A stretch of 64,000 nt of DNA from Luethyella okanaganae (GCF_042660285.1 NZ_JBHSTP010000004.1:186001-250000), one strand, 5' to 3'; positions 1 through 8,890 are shown, counted from the stretch's first letter. Translations and numbers: made by a program. The notes: generated by a model from the letters alone, not told the origin.

Positions 1-31
1 TCGGCGGCATCGACGGGAGACGTCGTGCCAT
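1..31 (-). CDS. N-terminus of a probable Ser/Thr protein kinase, cut by the window edge
   Basis: Only about ten codons are visible, reading MARRLPSMPP from an ATG at 31 on the minus strand. A purine-rich ribosome binding site (GGGGGAGG) lies five bases upstream. The gene continues beyond the left edge. It sits just downstream, on the same strand, of a PP2C phosphatase and an FHA protein. The usual partner in such a set is a Ser/Thr kinase, and a basic LPS-x-PP start is what I recall for such kinases in this family of bacteria. The start site is seen; the kinase identity is inferred from context. Confidence 0.5.
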   Translation of the reverse strand, partial: MARRLPSMPP

Positions 32-170
32 CAGTGCCTCCCCCAGTGATCTGTCATAGCCGTTCGCGAATCGTCTCGTCGTACCGTCACCGGAAACCTC
101 GGCAAACGTCCCACAAGTTTAGGCATGTGTCATCCGCCACTGCGCATCGCGCCCGATGTTCGAAGACGGG

Positions 171-980
171 TCACACCCCCAACCCGGGGGGCGTCCGGCG
201 GACGGCGAGCACATCGACGACGAGCACCGTCACATTGTCGCGACCGCCGTTGCCGAGCGCGGCGTCGACGAGTTGCTGAGCGGCGGTCTCGGCCTTGGGG
301 TTCGAGAGCAGAAAGTGCCGGATGCCGTAGGGCGTGAGCTCCTTGGTCAGTCCATCGGAGCAGACGAGGAGCCGCATCCCGACCTCGACGGGGAGCACCC
401 GGTAGTCGGGAACCGGCGCCTCGTGAAAGCCGACCGCGCGGGTGATGACGTTGCTGTGCGGGTGCGTGTCCGCTTCCTCGCGGGTGATGTGACCGGCGTC
501 GACGAGCTCCTGCACGACCGAATGGTCGATGGTGAGCTGCTCGAGCACTCCGTGCGTGAGCAGATAGACCCGCGAGTCCCCGATGTTGAAGACGAGCCAG
601 GACGGCTCGCCGCCGACGAGCGCGAGCGCCGCGCCCGTCACGGTCGTTCCCGTCCCCTGATCGGTGACCCCCGCGCCTCTGCCCATGTCGGCGACGGCGA
701 GCGCCAGGGAATGATCGATGGCCGCGGCGTCGACGACCCCACGCCCACCGTGTTCGGCGAGCCTCGTGACGACGGCTGCGCTCGCGAAGTCGCCGGCCGA
801 ATGCCCGCCCATCCCGTCGGCGACCGCGAAGATCGGCGCCTGTGCCAGGTAGCTGTCCTCGTTCGCCTCACGACGCAGGCCGGTATCGGTGCGGGCAGCC
901 CAAGCGAGCGTGACCGTCTCGCCGTCTGGGCCGGGTAGCACGACCGTGTGCCCGGAGATGCCTTGACCGATCTGGGTCAC
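171..980 (-). CDS. PP2C-family Ser/Thr protein phosphatase
   Basis: Soluble metal-dependent phosphatase of 269 residues that should reverse Ser/Thr phosphorylation made by a neighbouring kinase. The PP2C motifs are in order: NED at 40-42, DGMGGHSAG at 55-63, NIGDSRVY at 132-139, LVCSDGLTKEL at 205-215 and GGRDNVTV at 245-252. These supply the aspartates that bind the two metal ions. No membrane segment is visible, unlike the membrane-anchored PstP of the actinobacterial cell-division cluster. The GTG start has a GAAGAAGG site eight bases upstream. It lies 40 bp after the FHA gene and is followed about 140 bp later by the probable kinase start, so the three probably work together. Confidence 0.9.
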   Translation of the reverse strand: MTQIGQGISGHTVVLPGPDGETVTLAWAARTDTGLRREANEDSYLAQAPIFAVADGMGGHSAGDFASAAVVTRLAEHGGRGVVDAAAIDHSLALAVADMGRGAGVTDQGTGTTVTGAALALVGGEPSWLVFNIGDSRVYLLTHGVLEQLTIDHSVVQELVDAGHITREEADTHPHSNVITRAVGFHEAPVPDYRVLPVEVGMRLLVCSDGLTKELTPYGIRHFLLSNPKAETAAQQLVDAALGNGGRDNVTVLVVDVLAVRRTPPGLGV

Positions 981-1020
981 TGCGTGAACCTTCTTCTGTG
1001 GGATGAGCGGGACCGTGCCA

Positions 1021-2352
1021 TTATCGCCTATCGACTGCCCTCATGATCTCGACGACATTATCGTCTCCAATGTGCACCCGGGTGCCGGTCGATACGACGA
1101 ACGACTCGCCGGGTCGCAGCCGCAGGGAGGCCCCGGTTGGCAACGTGACGATGCTCCCGTTCGTGGAGCGCAGGTCGGTGACGACAACCGAGTCCCCCTC
1201 CTGCCGAATCTCGAGGTGGGTGCTCGACACCTCCGATGTCGGCGACGGCACTGAGATCAGCCGCGGGATCCTGCCGTCGCCGATCCGCGGCGTGCGGGGT
1301 CTGCGCCCGATGTAGAAGATCGCGTCGAGTTCGTACTGCTTCGAGGAGCCGGCCTCTGAGGAGCCGACGCTGAAGCGATAGCGGGTCGGCGGCACGGTCA
1401 TCTCGGGGGCTTCCTCGGCGGCGATGCCATCCTGCGACGCTGCGGCGGCATCGGTGTCGAACGGGCGGCCCCTACGCAGGATGACCGTGTCGTCGTCGCG
1501 ACGGGGTCGCGGCCGGGCGATGATCGTCTCCTCGGCGGGGCGCGGGGCGCGGATGACGGTGTCGTCGCGAAGCCGGTCGTCTGCCGTCGGTTCGGCGGCT
1601 GGTCTCACGCGGACGACCGTGTCCTCCGACGACCGCGGAGGCCGGATGATGGTGTCATGGGGTTCACCGGGTCGCCGGGTGTCATGGGGTTCACCGGGTC
1701 GCCGGGTGTCGCTGTCGGGCGGCATCACGGCGTCCGGACGGTTCCCCGCGCCACCCGCGCCACCCGCGGCCATCAGTCTCCAATTCAGTCGGGCTCCCGT
1801 GATGATGCCATGACCGACCCAGCCCGTGGCCTGAACCTGCTTGCCAGGATCAGCCGGAGCGGGCGCGTTCTGGCCGCCGATCGAGATCCCGGTCACGTCG
1901 CGGAACTCGGCGAGCAGCCACGGCCGGATGCTGCGATCGGTGAAGCGACGGGAGCCGCCGATCGAGTACAGCTCCACCGCTGCATCCCCGCGCACGACGA
2001 CGCCGAAGGACAGACCGGCATCGCTATCGTCTCTATCGTCCGCTCCGTCTCTATCGTCCGCTCCGTCTCTATCGTCCGCTCCGCCTCTATCGTCCGCTCC
2101 GCCTCTATCGTCCGCTCCGCCGTCGGTCACCGCCACGGCGAAGCTCCGCACCGCGTGCTGGCCGCCGATGGGCAGAAGCGCGACAAGATCCTCGATGGCG
2201 ACATCCGCGCGGTCGAACTGCCGGATCAGCGATGCAGTGACGTGCGTGTCGACGGTCGCAGGCAGGGCGACGAGGAACCTCCGGCCGACGACGAACACCC
2301 AGTCGGCCGGATACCCCGGCTCGACCGTGCAGCGCAGCAGCCCGTATGTCAC
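1021..2352 (-). CDS. FHA-domain protein with repeat-rich linker
   Basis: Protein of 443 residues. I placed the start at the GTG at 2352, which follows a GAGGAG site and gives a sensible N-terminus; a longer frame would overlap the aldehyde dehydrogenase. Residues 1-78 and about 112-195 form two conserved-looking parts separated by a DDRGGA/DDRDGA tandem repeat (80-110). Residues 217-234 are two copies of RRPGEPHDT. Residues 233-292 carry five spaced threonine sites of the form (D/E)T(I/V)(I/V) at T234, T245, T265, T276 and T289. The C-terminus is an FHA domain (about 340-440) with GRRP at 349, SSTHLEI at 376 and STNG at 396, the phosphothreonine-binding signature. The threonine sites may be phosphorylated and bound by the FHA domain; that is inference. 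Confidence 0.85.
   Translation of the reverse strand: MTYGLLRCTVEPGYPADWVFVVGRRFLVALPATVDTHVTASLIRQFDRADVAIEDLVALLPIGGQHAVRSFAVAVTDGGADDRGGADDRGGADDRDGADDRDGADDRDDSDAGLSFGVVVRGDAAVELYSIGGSRRFTDRSIRPWLLAEFRDVTGISIGGQNAPAPADPGKQVQATGWVGHGIITGARLNWRLMAAGGAGGAGNRPDAVMPPDSDTRRPGEPHDTRRPGEPHDTIIRPPRSSEDTVVRVRPAAEPTADDRLRDDTVIRAPRPAEETIIARPRPRRDDDTVILRRGRPFDTDAAAASQDGIAAEEAPEMTVPPTRYRFSVGSSEAGSSKQYELDAIFYIGRRPRTPRIGDGRIPRLISVPSPTSEVSSTHLEIRQEGDSVVVTDLRSTNGSIVTLPTGASLRLRPGESFVVSTGTRVHIGDDNVVEIMRAVDRR
1651..1704 (-). repeat. Two 27-bp tandem repeats inside the FHA gene
   Basis: Each unit encodes RRPGEPHDT and keeps the reading frame. They lie at the start of the threonine-rich linker and look like a recent in-frame duplication. 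Confidence 0.85.
2023..2115 (-). repeat. 18-bp tandem repeats inside the FHA gene
   Basis: About five near-identical 18-bp units encode GADDRG or GADDRD. The unit is a multiple of three, so copy number can change without breaking the frame. The result is a very acidic and flexible stretch in the middle of the protein. Confidence 0.9.
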
Positions 2353-2372
2353 CCCTGGCTCCTCTGCTCGCG

Positions 2373-3809
2373 TCAGGCTCCGATGTAGGACATCACGTGC
2401 TTGACGCGCGTGTAGTCCTCGAAACCATACATCGACAGGTCCTTGCCGTAACCGGAATGCTTGAAGCCGCCGTGCGGCATCTCCGCCACGATCGGGATAT
2501 GGGTGTTGATCCACACGCAACCGAAGTCGAGGCGCTTGGCGAAGCGCATCGCCCTGCCGTGATCCTTCGTCCAGACCGAGGAGGCGAGCGCGTACTGCAC
2601 GTCGTTCGCCCACTCCAGGGCCTCCGACTCGTCACGGAACTTCTGGACGGTGATGACCGGCCCGAAGATCTCCCGTTGTACGACCTCGTCGGTCTGCCGT
2701 AGGCCTGAGACGATCGTCGCCTCATAGAAGTAGCCGCGGTCGCCCTGGCGGCGGCCTCCGAGTTCGACGGTGGCGTTGTCGGGCAGCCGCTCAACGAATC
2801 CACTGACCTGCTCGAGCTGGCTGGCATTGTTGACAGGGCCAAACAGGATGCCGTCCTCGTTCGGCGCTCCCGTCTTCGCGTTCTCGCGCGCAGAGGCGGC
2901 GAGCGCCGCGACGAATTCATCGTGGATGGCGTCCTGCACGAGAACACGGGTGGCGGCCGTGCAGTCCTGCCCAGCGTTGAAGTAGCCGGCCGCGATGATG
3001 CCCGCGACGGCCGCCTCGAGGTCGGCATCCGCGAAGACGATGACGGGAGCCTTGCCGCCGAGTTCGAGGTGCACCCGCTTGAGATCGCTCGCCGCGGCCT
3101 TGGCGACCTCCATCCCGGCACGCACGGATCCCGTGATCGAGACCAGCTGCGGTGTCGGGTGCTCGATCATCGCCACGCCGGTGCCACGGTCACCGATGAC
3201 CACGTTGAGCACTCCTTTCGGCAGAAACTCCGCAGCCACCTCGGCGAGCAGGAGCGTAGCGAGCGGGGTCGTCTCGGAGGGCTTGAGCACGGTCGTGTTG
3301 CCGGCGGCGATGGCCGGCGCGAACTTCCATACGGCCATGTTGAGCGGATAGTTCCACGGCGTCACCTGCCCGACGACGCCGATCGGCTCGCGACGGATGA
3401 AGGAGGTATGGTCCTTCATGTACTCGCCTGCCGACCGCCCATCCAGGCTCCTGGCAGCGCCGGCGAAGAAGCGGATCTGGTCGACGGAGAGCAGGATCTC
3501 ATCCTGCACGAGGGTCGCGCGCGGCTTGCCCGTGTCCAACGATTCCGCGTCGGCGAACTCCTCCGCACGGACCTCCATGGCGTCGGCGATGCGGAACAGG
3601 GCGAGTTGGCGCTCCCCCGGGGTCGTCTCCCTCCAACTCTCGAAGGCCCTCGCGGCGGCCTTGTAGGCGCCAGCGACATCCTCTGCGGTCGAAACGGGAC
3701 TCGTAGCGTAGACATCTTCCGTCGCGGGATCGATCAGCTCAAGTCGTCCTGACGACCACGATTCGACGTATTCGCCGTCGACGAAGTTGCGAAGTTCTCG
3801 GGGACTCAT
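2373..3809 (-). CDS. NAD(P)-dependent aldehyde dehydrogenase, probably gamma-aminobutyraldehyde dehydrogenase
   Basis: Cytosolic enzyme of 478 residues, full length for the aldehyde dehydrogenase superfamily. The start is the ATG at 3809 (MSPRELRNFV); longer frames add an unlikely basic leader. The catalytic cysteine is C283 in FNAGQDCTAATR and the general base is E249 in LELGGK. The cofactor-region motif TPWNYPLNM is at 150-158. It is divergent from an Lrp-type regulator, an omega-aminotransferase and an FAD amine oxidase. In that setting it most likely oxidises 4-aminobutanal from putrescine to GABA, although betaine or succinate-semialdehyde substrates cannot be excluded from sequence alone. 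Confidence 0.9.
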   Translation of the reverse strand: MSPRELRNFVDGEYVESWSSGRLELIDPATEDVYATSPVSTAEDVAGAYKAAARAFESWRETTPGERQLALFRIADAMEVRAEEFADAESLDTGKPRATLVQDEILLSVDQIRFFAGAARSLDGRSAGEYMKDHTSFIRREPIGVVGQVTPWNYPLNMAVWKFAPAIAAGNTTVLKPSETTPLATLLLAEVAAEFLPKGVLNVVIGDRGTGVAMIEHPTPQLVSITGSVRAGMEVAKAAASDLKRVHLELGGKAPVIVFADADLEAAVAGIIAAGYFNAGQDCTAATRVLVQDAIHDEFVAALAASARENAKTGAPNEDGILFGPVNNASQLEQVSGFVERLPDNATVELGGRRQGDRGYFYEATIVSGLRQTDEVVQREIFGPVITVQKFRDESEALEWANDVQYALASSVWTKDHGRAMRFAKRLDFGCVWINTHIPIVAEMPHGGFKHSGYGKDLSMYGFEDYTRVKHVMSYIGA

Positions 3810-3992
3810 GGCTATCGGGGCTCTCTTATGTCGAGACGGTTGGTCGGAGGCACGGTTCGACCTCGCTGTCGCTCTCATCCTAGTCAGCACCCGCGTCAAG
3901 CGATCCGTTGATTTCTTTGGATTCCGTAGTTTTCGACGCACTCTGCCACTGATTCACTTGCCGAGGGTGCGTCTCGCTGACAGAATCGAGCT
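3810..3992. promoter_or_regulatory. Divergent promoter region between aldehyde dehydrogenase and Lrp genes
   Basis: This 183-bp gap separates two divergent transcription units of the same pathway and is locally AT-richer (around 3895-3945) than its surroundings. The Lrp-type regulator next to it probably binds here. I cannot mark a convincing -35/-10 pair or a clear palindrome. Confidence 0.4.
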
Positions 3993-4475
3993 ATGAGCAC
4001 ACAAAGCCGTCAGGCTCTGACGAAACCGATTCAGCTCGACGACGTCTCCAAGGCGATCATCGAGCAGCTTCAAGCCGACGGCCGGCGCTCCTACGCCGAG
4101 ATCGGCAAAGCCGTCGGTCTCAGCGAGGCGGCCGTGCGCCAGCGCGTCCAGAAGCTGACGGATGCCGGTGTCATGCAGGTCGTCGCCGTCACAGATCCCA
4201 TGCAGCTGGGTTTCTACCGTCAGGCCATGATCGGCATCCGTGCCAGCGGCGATACCCGCGAGCTGGCCGACCGACTCGCCGCCATCCCTTCCGTCGACTA
4301 TGTCGTTCTCACGGCCGGGACCTTCGACATCCTCGTCGAGGTCGTCTGCGAGAACGACGAGGAGCTGATAACCCTACTCAATTCGCAGATTCGCAATCTC
4401 GACGGTGTCATCACCACCGAGACATTCGTCTATCTCAAACTTCACAAGCAGTTCTACAACTGGGGAACACGGTAA
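3993..4475 (+). CDS. Lrp/AsnC family transcriptional regulator
   Basis: 160 residues, the normal size of the family. Residues about 15-75 form the AsnC-type helix-turn-helix (KAIIEQLQADGRRSYAEIGK, then SEAAVRQRVQKL). The rest is the RAM ligand-binding domain with the typical DILVEVVCENDEEL segment. Such proteins sense amino acids or related amines and act as octamers. The aminotransferase gene begins three bases after its stop and an aldehyde dehydrogenase gene is divergent. A role in controlling this polyamine locus is therefore likely, as in PutR/DoeX-type regulators; the ligand is not known. Confidence 0.9.
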   Translation: MSTQSRQALTKPIQLDDVSKAIIEQLQADGRRSYAEIGKAVGLSEAAVRQRVQKLTDAGVMQVVAVTDPMQLGFYRQAMIGIRASGDTRELADRLAAIPSVDYVVLTAGTFDILVEVVCENDEELITLLNSQIRNLDGVITTETFVYLKLHKQFYNWGTR

Positions 4476-4478
4476 GAA

Positions 4479-5876
4479 ATGAATACAGTGACAGCGGCCG
4501 AGGTCGACTACGCGGCCTTGCAGCAGAAGGCGAAGGACCATCTCTGGATGCACTTCACACGTCAGTCGACGATGGAGTCGAGCGGCGTGCCGATCATCAC
4601 CAAGGGTGAGGGCCACCACATCTGGGACTCCAACGGCAAGAAGTACCTCGACGGGCTGAGCGGTCTCTTCGTGGTCAACGCCGGTCACGGCCGTCGGCGC
4701 CTCGCCGAGGTCGCAGCCAAACAGGCCGAGGAACTCGCCTTCTTCCCGATCTGGTCGTACGCACATCCGTCGGCGATCGAACTCGCCGACCGGCTCGCGG
4801 ACTACGCGCCGGCCGACCTCAACCGGGTGTTCTTCTCGACCGGAGGCGGCGAGGCGGTCGAGACCGCGTTCAAGCTCGCCAAGTACTACTGGAAGCTCCA
4901 GGGCCGGCCGACCAAGCACAAGGTCATCTCCCGCGCCGTCGCCTATCACGGCACACCGCAAGGCGCGCTCGCGATCACCGGCATCCCCGCGATGAAGGAG
5001 ATGTTCGAGCCCGTCACCCCCGGCGGATTCCGAGTTCCGAACACGAACTTCTACCGGGCGGCCGAGGCGGGCGCTCCCGCCGCAGACCTGGAGTCTTTCG
5101 GGGCGTGGGCGGCGAACCGTATCGAGGAGATGATCCTCTTCGAAGGTCCCGAGACAGTCGCCGCTGTCTTCCTCGAACCGGTTCAGAACTCCGGCGGGTG
5201 CTTCCCGCCTCCTCCCGGGTACTTCCAGCGCGTGCGAGAGATCTGTGATCGATACGACGTCCTGCTCGTGAGCGACGAGGTCATCTGCGCCTTCGGTCGT
5301 ATCGGCCACATGTTCGCATGCGATCGGTACGGCTATGTGCCCGACATGATCACCTGCGCGAAGGGCATGACGAGCGGATACTCCCCCATCGGCGCGACGA
5401 TCGTGAATGAGCGGGTGTACGAGCCGTTCAAGAACGGCGACACCTCCTTCTACCATGGCTACACCTTCGGCGGCCATCCCGTCTCGGCCGCTGTGGCACT
5501 GGCCAATCTCGACATCTTCGAGGAGGAACGTCTCAACGAACGGGTGCGCGAGAATTCGCCGCTGTTCCGCGCGGAACTCGAGACTCTGCTCGATCTGCCG
5601 ATCGTTGGCGACGTGCGCGGCGACGGCTACTTCTTCGGTATCGAACTCGTCAAGGACAAGGCTACGAAGGAGACCTTCGACGATGTCGAATCCGAGCGCC
5701 TGTTGCGCGGCTTCCTCTCCAAAGCACTGTTCGACGCAGGCCTCTACTGTCGAGCCGACGATCGTGGCGACCCCGTCGTGCAGCTCGCCCCTCCCCTGAC
5801 CACCGGCCCGGCCGAGTTCGCCGAGATCACCGGAATTCTGCGGGGAGTGCTCGGCGAAGCTTGGACACGTCTCTAG
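4479..5876 (+). CDS. Class III (omega) aminotransferase, likely putrescine:pyruvate type
   Basis: PLP-dependent enzyme of 465 residues. The PLP lysine is K295 in CAKGMTSGYSPIGA, and the PLP-ring aspartate lies in LLVSDEVICAFGR. The N-terminal LDGLSGLFVVNAGHGR and STGGGEAVETAFKLAK segments are typical of the omega-amino acid:pyruvate and putrescine (SpuC-like) branch. It starts three bases after the regulator gene, so the two are cotranscribed. Expected role: moving the amino group of putrescine or another diamine or omega-amino acid to pyruvate, giving an aldehyde for the divergent dehydrogenase. The exact substrate is inferred from context. Confidence 0.9.
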   Translation: MNTVTAAEVDYAALQQKAKDHLWMHFTRQSTMESSGVPIITKGEGHHIWDSNGKKYLDGLSGLFVVNAGHGRRRLAEVAAKQAEELAFFPIWSYAHPSAIELADRLADYAPADLNRVFFSTGGGEAVETAFKLAKYYWKLQGRPTKHKVISRAVAYHGTPQGALAITGIPAMKEMFEPVTPGGFRVPNTNFYRAAEAGAPAADLESFGAWAANRIEEMILFEGPETVAAVFLEPVQNSGGCFPPPPGYFQRVREICDRYDVLLVSDEVICAFGRIGHMFACDRYGYVPDMITCAKGMTSGYSPIGATIVNERVYEPFKNGDTSFYHGYTFGGHPVSAAVALANLDIFEEERLNERVRENSPLFRAELETLLDLPIVGDVRGDGYFFGIELVKDKATKETFDDVESERLLRGFLSKALFDAGLYCRADDRGDPVVQLAPPLTTGPAEFAEITGILRGVLGEAWTRL

Positions 5877-5892
5877 GCGGGGCGCGACATCG

Positions 5893-7323
5893 GTGCCAAA
5901 CGACTACCGCGGACTGAGCTTCTGGCTCGACTCGCTCGTCGAGTCCGGGGCGGACGAGCTGGCGCCCCGCCCCGAGCTCACGACGAATCACGACGTCGAC
6001 GTGTGCATCGTCGGCGGCGGCTTGACAGGGCTCTGGACCGCCTACTATCTGGCGAAATCCGATCCGGCACTGAGGATCGCCGTGCTCGAGAAGCACATCG
6101 TCGGATTCGGCGCCTCGGGACGCAATGGCGGCTGGTGCTCGGCACTGTTCCCCCGTTCTGCGACCTCGCTGGAGCGGGAGCACGGTCGTGAGGCCGCCGT
6201 CGCGATGCGCAGGGCGATGGTCGACACCGTCGACGAGGTCGGCCGCATCAGCGCGGCGGAGGGCATCGACTGCGACTTCGTCAAGGGCGGCACCGTCGCC
6301 TTTGCCCGCAGTTCGACGCAGTTGAGTGCGGCCCGCTCGGAGGTCGAGCAGGCGGCAGACTTCGGCGTCGACAAGCTCGAGCTGTGGGATGCGGCCGAGG
6401 TCAAGTCCCGGTTCGGCGCGAGCGGGCTCGGAGACGAACCCACGGCGGTCGGTGCGAGTTTCGATCCTGCCTGTGCACGCGTCCAACCCGCCAAGCTGGT
6501 GCGTGGGCTCGCCCGCGTCGTCGAAGGGCTCGGGGTGTGCGTCTACGAGCGCACCGAAGTCACCAACTGGTTCGCTCGTCGGGTGCGCTTCCGGTCGACA
6601 GACGCCGGCGGTTCGACGTTCGACGGGATTGTCACGACCGAGACGATCGTGATCGCGGTCGAAGGCTACGGCGCCAGACTTCCGCGTGTCGGCCGACATA
6701 TCCTGCCGATCTACTCGCTCATGATCGCGACCGAGCCGTTGAGCGACGATGCCTGGCGCGAGATCGGCATCGAACACGGACAGACGTTCGCGGACTACCG
6801 ACATCTGCTCGTCTACGGCCAGCGCACCGCCGACAACCGGTTCGCTTTCGGGGGCCGTGGCGCCCGCTACCACTGGGGAAGCGAGATCCGTCCTGAGTAC
6901 GATCACGACGGACGCGTCTTCGAGCATCTTCGCAGGACGCTCGCCGACCTCTTCCCTGCAGCCGGAATGGCTGCGGTCACGCACCACTGGGGAGGGCCAC
7001 TCGGGGTGCCGCGCGATTGGCATGCGACGGCGAGCTACAACCCGAAGACAGGTGTCGCCCTCGCCGGTGGCTACGTCGGAGACGGACTCAGCACGACGAA
7101 TCTCGCCGGGCGCACATTGAGCGATCTGATCCGTGAGGAGCAGACCGAACTCACCGCATTGCCCTGGGTGAACCATCGCTCGCCTCAGTGGGAACCGGAG
7201 CCGCTGCGTTTCCTCGGTGCGAATCTGGGCCTGCTGGGCACGGGGCTCGCCGATGTCGAGGAACGCGTGACCAGGCGACCGTCTCTCGCGGCCAAGCTCA
7301 TGGGTCCGCTGACCGGCCACTGA
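5893..7323 (+). CDS. FAD-dependent amine oxidoreductase (PuuB/DadA-like)
   Basis: 476 residues starting at a GTG. The FAD dinucleotide-binding motif is GGGLTG at 41-46 within VDVCIVGGGLTGLWTAYYL, followed by an acidic residue at the end of strand two (AVLEKHIVGFGASGRNGGW). The GASGRNGGWCSA stretch is characteristic of the DAO family members that act on glutamylputrescine or secondary amines. It follows the aminotransferase by 16 bp in the same direction. It probably oxidises a polyamine or gamma-glutamyl-polyamine. No glutamylputrescine synthetase is in the window, so the pathway variant stays open. Confidence 0.87.
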   Translation: MPNDYRGLSFWLDSLVESGADELAPRPELTTNHDVDVCIVGGGLTGLWTAYYLAKSDPALRIAVLEKHIVGFGASGRNGGWCSALFPRSATSLEREHGREAAVAMRRAMVDTVDEVGRISAAEGIDCDFVKGGTVAFARSSTQLSAARSEVEQAADFGVDKLELWDAAEVKSRFGASGLGDEPTAVGASFDPACARVQPAKLVRGLARVVEGLGVCVYERTEVTNWFARRVRFRSTDAGGSTFDGIVTTETIVIAVEGYGARLPRVGRHILPIYSLMIATEPLSDDAWREIGIEHGQTFADYRHLLVYGQRTADNRFAFGGRGARYHWGSEIRPEYDHDGRVFEHLRRTLADLFPAAGMAAVTHHWGGPLGVPRDWHATASYNPKTGVALAGGYVGDGLSTTNLAGRTLSDLIREEQTELTALPWVNHRSPQWEPEPLRFLGANLGLLGTGLADVEERVTRRPSLAAKLMGPLTGH

Positions 7324-7548
7324 AACCTCAGCTCGTGCTGACCGCCGCATCATCCTATGGGCCTTGCCGCTCGGTGTCGTGAGACCTCGGCTCGCACGCG
7401 GACCGCCGTACCAGGCGCTCTCGCCTACCCTGATCATCGCGGAGACCTCGACGCGCGCGACCGCCGGTCTCGCCCTCATCCGTGACCTCCTCGGCTCCCG
7501 AGATTTCGCCTCGCGCGAGGATCGTAGGGGCGTGCATGACCTCAGGGC
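7322..7548. repeat. Intergenic stretch with three degenerate 25-bp repeats spaced by about 60 bp
   Basis: Sequences beginning at 7322, 7381 and 7442 each start GA(A/G)ACCTC and end in GACCGCCG, with 59- and 61-bp spacing. They lie between the convergent ends of the FAD oxidoreductase and the DUF4192 gene. Divergence between copies is high. I see no gene here. Confidence 0.4.
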
Positions 7549-8676
7549 TCACGATCCCGCCTTCTCGTCGAAGAACGGCACATCGAACGCCCACTCGGGC
7601 AGACGCCCGCCGTGCACCATTGCGTGGAGTACTCCTGCGAGACCGTACCCGGGCTCGATCGCGAATGCCTGGTCGATGAAGACCCCGGCACGGGAACTGC
7701 GGCCGAGAGCCCAATTCAGCCAGGCGAGCATGCACAGCGGAGCGAGCCTCGCCGATTTCGGGGCCCGCACGACGAGTTCGAGCAGCAGGACGTGGGCGTC
7801 CTCGATACGACCGGGGTCTGGCCGAGGACCTTCGCCCCACAGCAACGACCCGGCCTCCGCTGCCGCACTCTCGTCTCCTCCGATAAACCGGATGTTGTCG
7901 GCGAGCGCACGCTCGCCCACGGCGAGGCCGAAGGCCCACTGCAGTAGAACGGCGTCACGCAAGGGAGGCCTCTGCAGGCAGAACAACAGGCGAGCCGCGT
8001 CGTCAGCGGTGATCGACGGGGGATCCCAGGCGAGTGCCGCCTCGGCGAGTGCGGGGATACCGATGACTTCAGGTAGTTCGTCGCTGAGCATCGCGAGCGC
8101 ATCCGGGTCGTCAACGATCTGCTGGTAGCGCTTGAGCGCACGCCCGACTCGCTGCCTCATCGCCGAATCGGCGATGGGCCATGCTATCGTTCCCGTTTGA
8201 TCCTCCGCTCCGCGCCGCCGACCGCTCGGGATCGCGTCGTTCACCGGGGAGGCGGCGATATCATCGAGCGGGTGCCCTCCGCGTGGGCAGACGGGGTCCA
8301 GATACGACCCCCAGCCATCCGCGGCGACGCACAGTGCGTCGCGGACCAGGAATCCTGACTGCTCGGCTCGCCAGATGAGCAGGTCGACGAAGTCGGCATA
8401 GGGAATCACGTCGCTGCCGAAACGCTCATCGGTGTACGCGACCGGGACGACCGCATCGACACCGGGGATCTTGCAGAGCATACCGATGAGCGTGGTGGCG
8501 ATGCGCTTGAGCACCTTCGTCGAGTTCGGCTCCGGCAGGTCGAACCGCATCGCCCCGCAGGTTCGCTTGCCCCGGAAAGCGACGAGAACGATGCTGTTGC
8601 GCGGCCGGAATCCGGCCAGGTGGGGTACGAGCGCGAGGAAGTCGCTGGCTTGTTCCGCCTTGATGATCGTCTGCAT
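7549..8676 (-). CDS. DUF4192 family protein
   Basis: 375 residues starting MQTIIKAEQASDFLALVPHL. The N-terminal segment (FLALVPHLAGFRPRNSIVLVAFRG, shared in pieces) followed by a long alpha-helical C-terminus is typical of the actinobacterial DUF4192 family. The family has no assigned function. It is predicted soluble, with no signal peptide or membrane segment. It stands alone, convergent with the amine oxidase gene and followed upstream by a repeat-containing intergenic region. Confidence 0.85.
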   Translation of the reverse strand: MQTIIKAEQASDFLALVPHLAGFRPRNSIVLVAFRGKRTCGAMRFDLPEPNSTKVLKRIATTLIGMLCKIPGVDAVVPVAYTDERFGSDVIPYADFVDLLIWRAEQSGFLVRDALCVAADGWGSYLDPVCPRGGHPLDDIAASPVNDAIPSGRRRGAEDQTGTIAWPIADSAMRQRVGRALKRYQQIVDDPDALAMLSDELPEVIGIPALAEAALAWDPPSITADDAARLLFCLQRPPLRDAVLLQWAFGLAVGERALADNIRFIGGDESAAAEAGSLLWGEGPRPDPGRIEDAHVLLLELVVRAPKSARLAPLCMLAWLNWALGRSSRAGVFIDQAFAIEPGYGLAGVLHAMVHGGRLPEWAFDVPFFDEKAGS

Positions 8677-8774
8677 GCTACGAGTCTGCCGAGCCAGACG
8701 ACGACGGCTACCGGCATCCGCAAATCTGTGGAGAACCGCCGACCGCGACCGCCTGTGTGGAACACACGACCGAG

Positions 8775-8821
8775 CTATGCAGACCCGACCAAACTATGCA
8801 GACCCGACCAAGCTATGCAGA
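8775..8821. repeat. 19-bp tandem repeat, about 2.5 copies
   Basis: Units CTATGCAGACCCGACCAAA at 8775 and 8794, with a partial copy at 8813. It lies just upstream of the DUF4192 start and overlaps no recognisable gene. Confidence 0.85.
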
Positions 8822-8890
8822 ACGGTTCCGCCGCGACGCCACGTTACCGCGACGCCGCAGCAATACCGGCTGGACCCACCTGGCTTACCG

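Noticed and set aside
156..938. Long plus-strand frame antisense to the PP2C gene
   Set aside because: High-GC third-position effect; the minus-strand frame carries all PP2C motifs.
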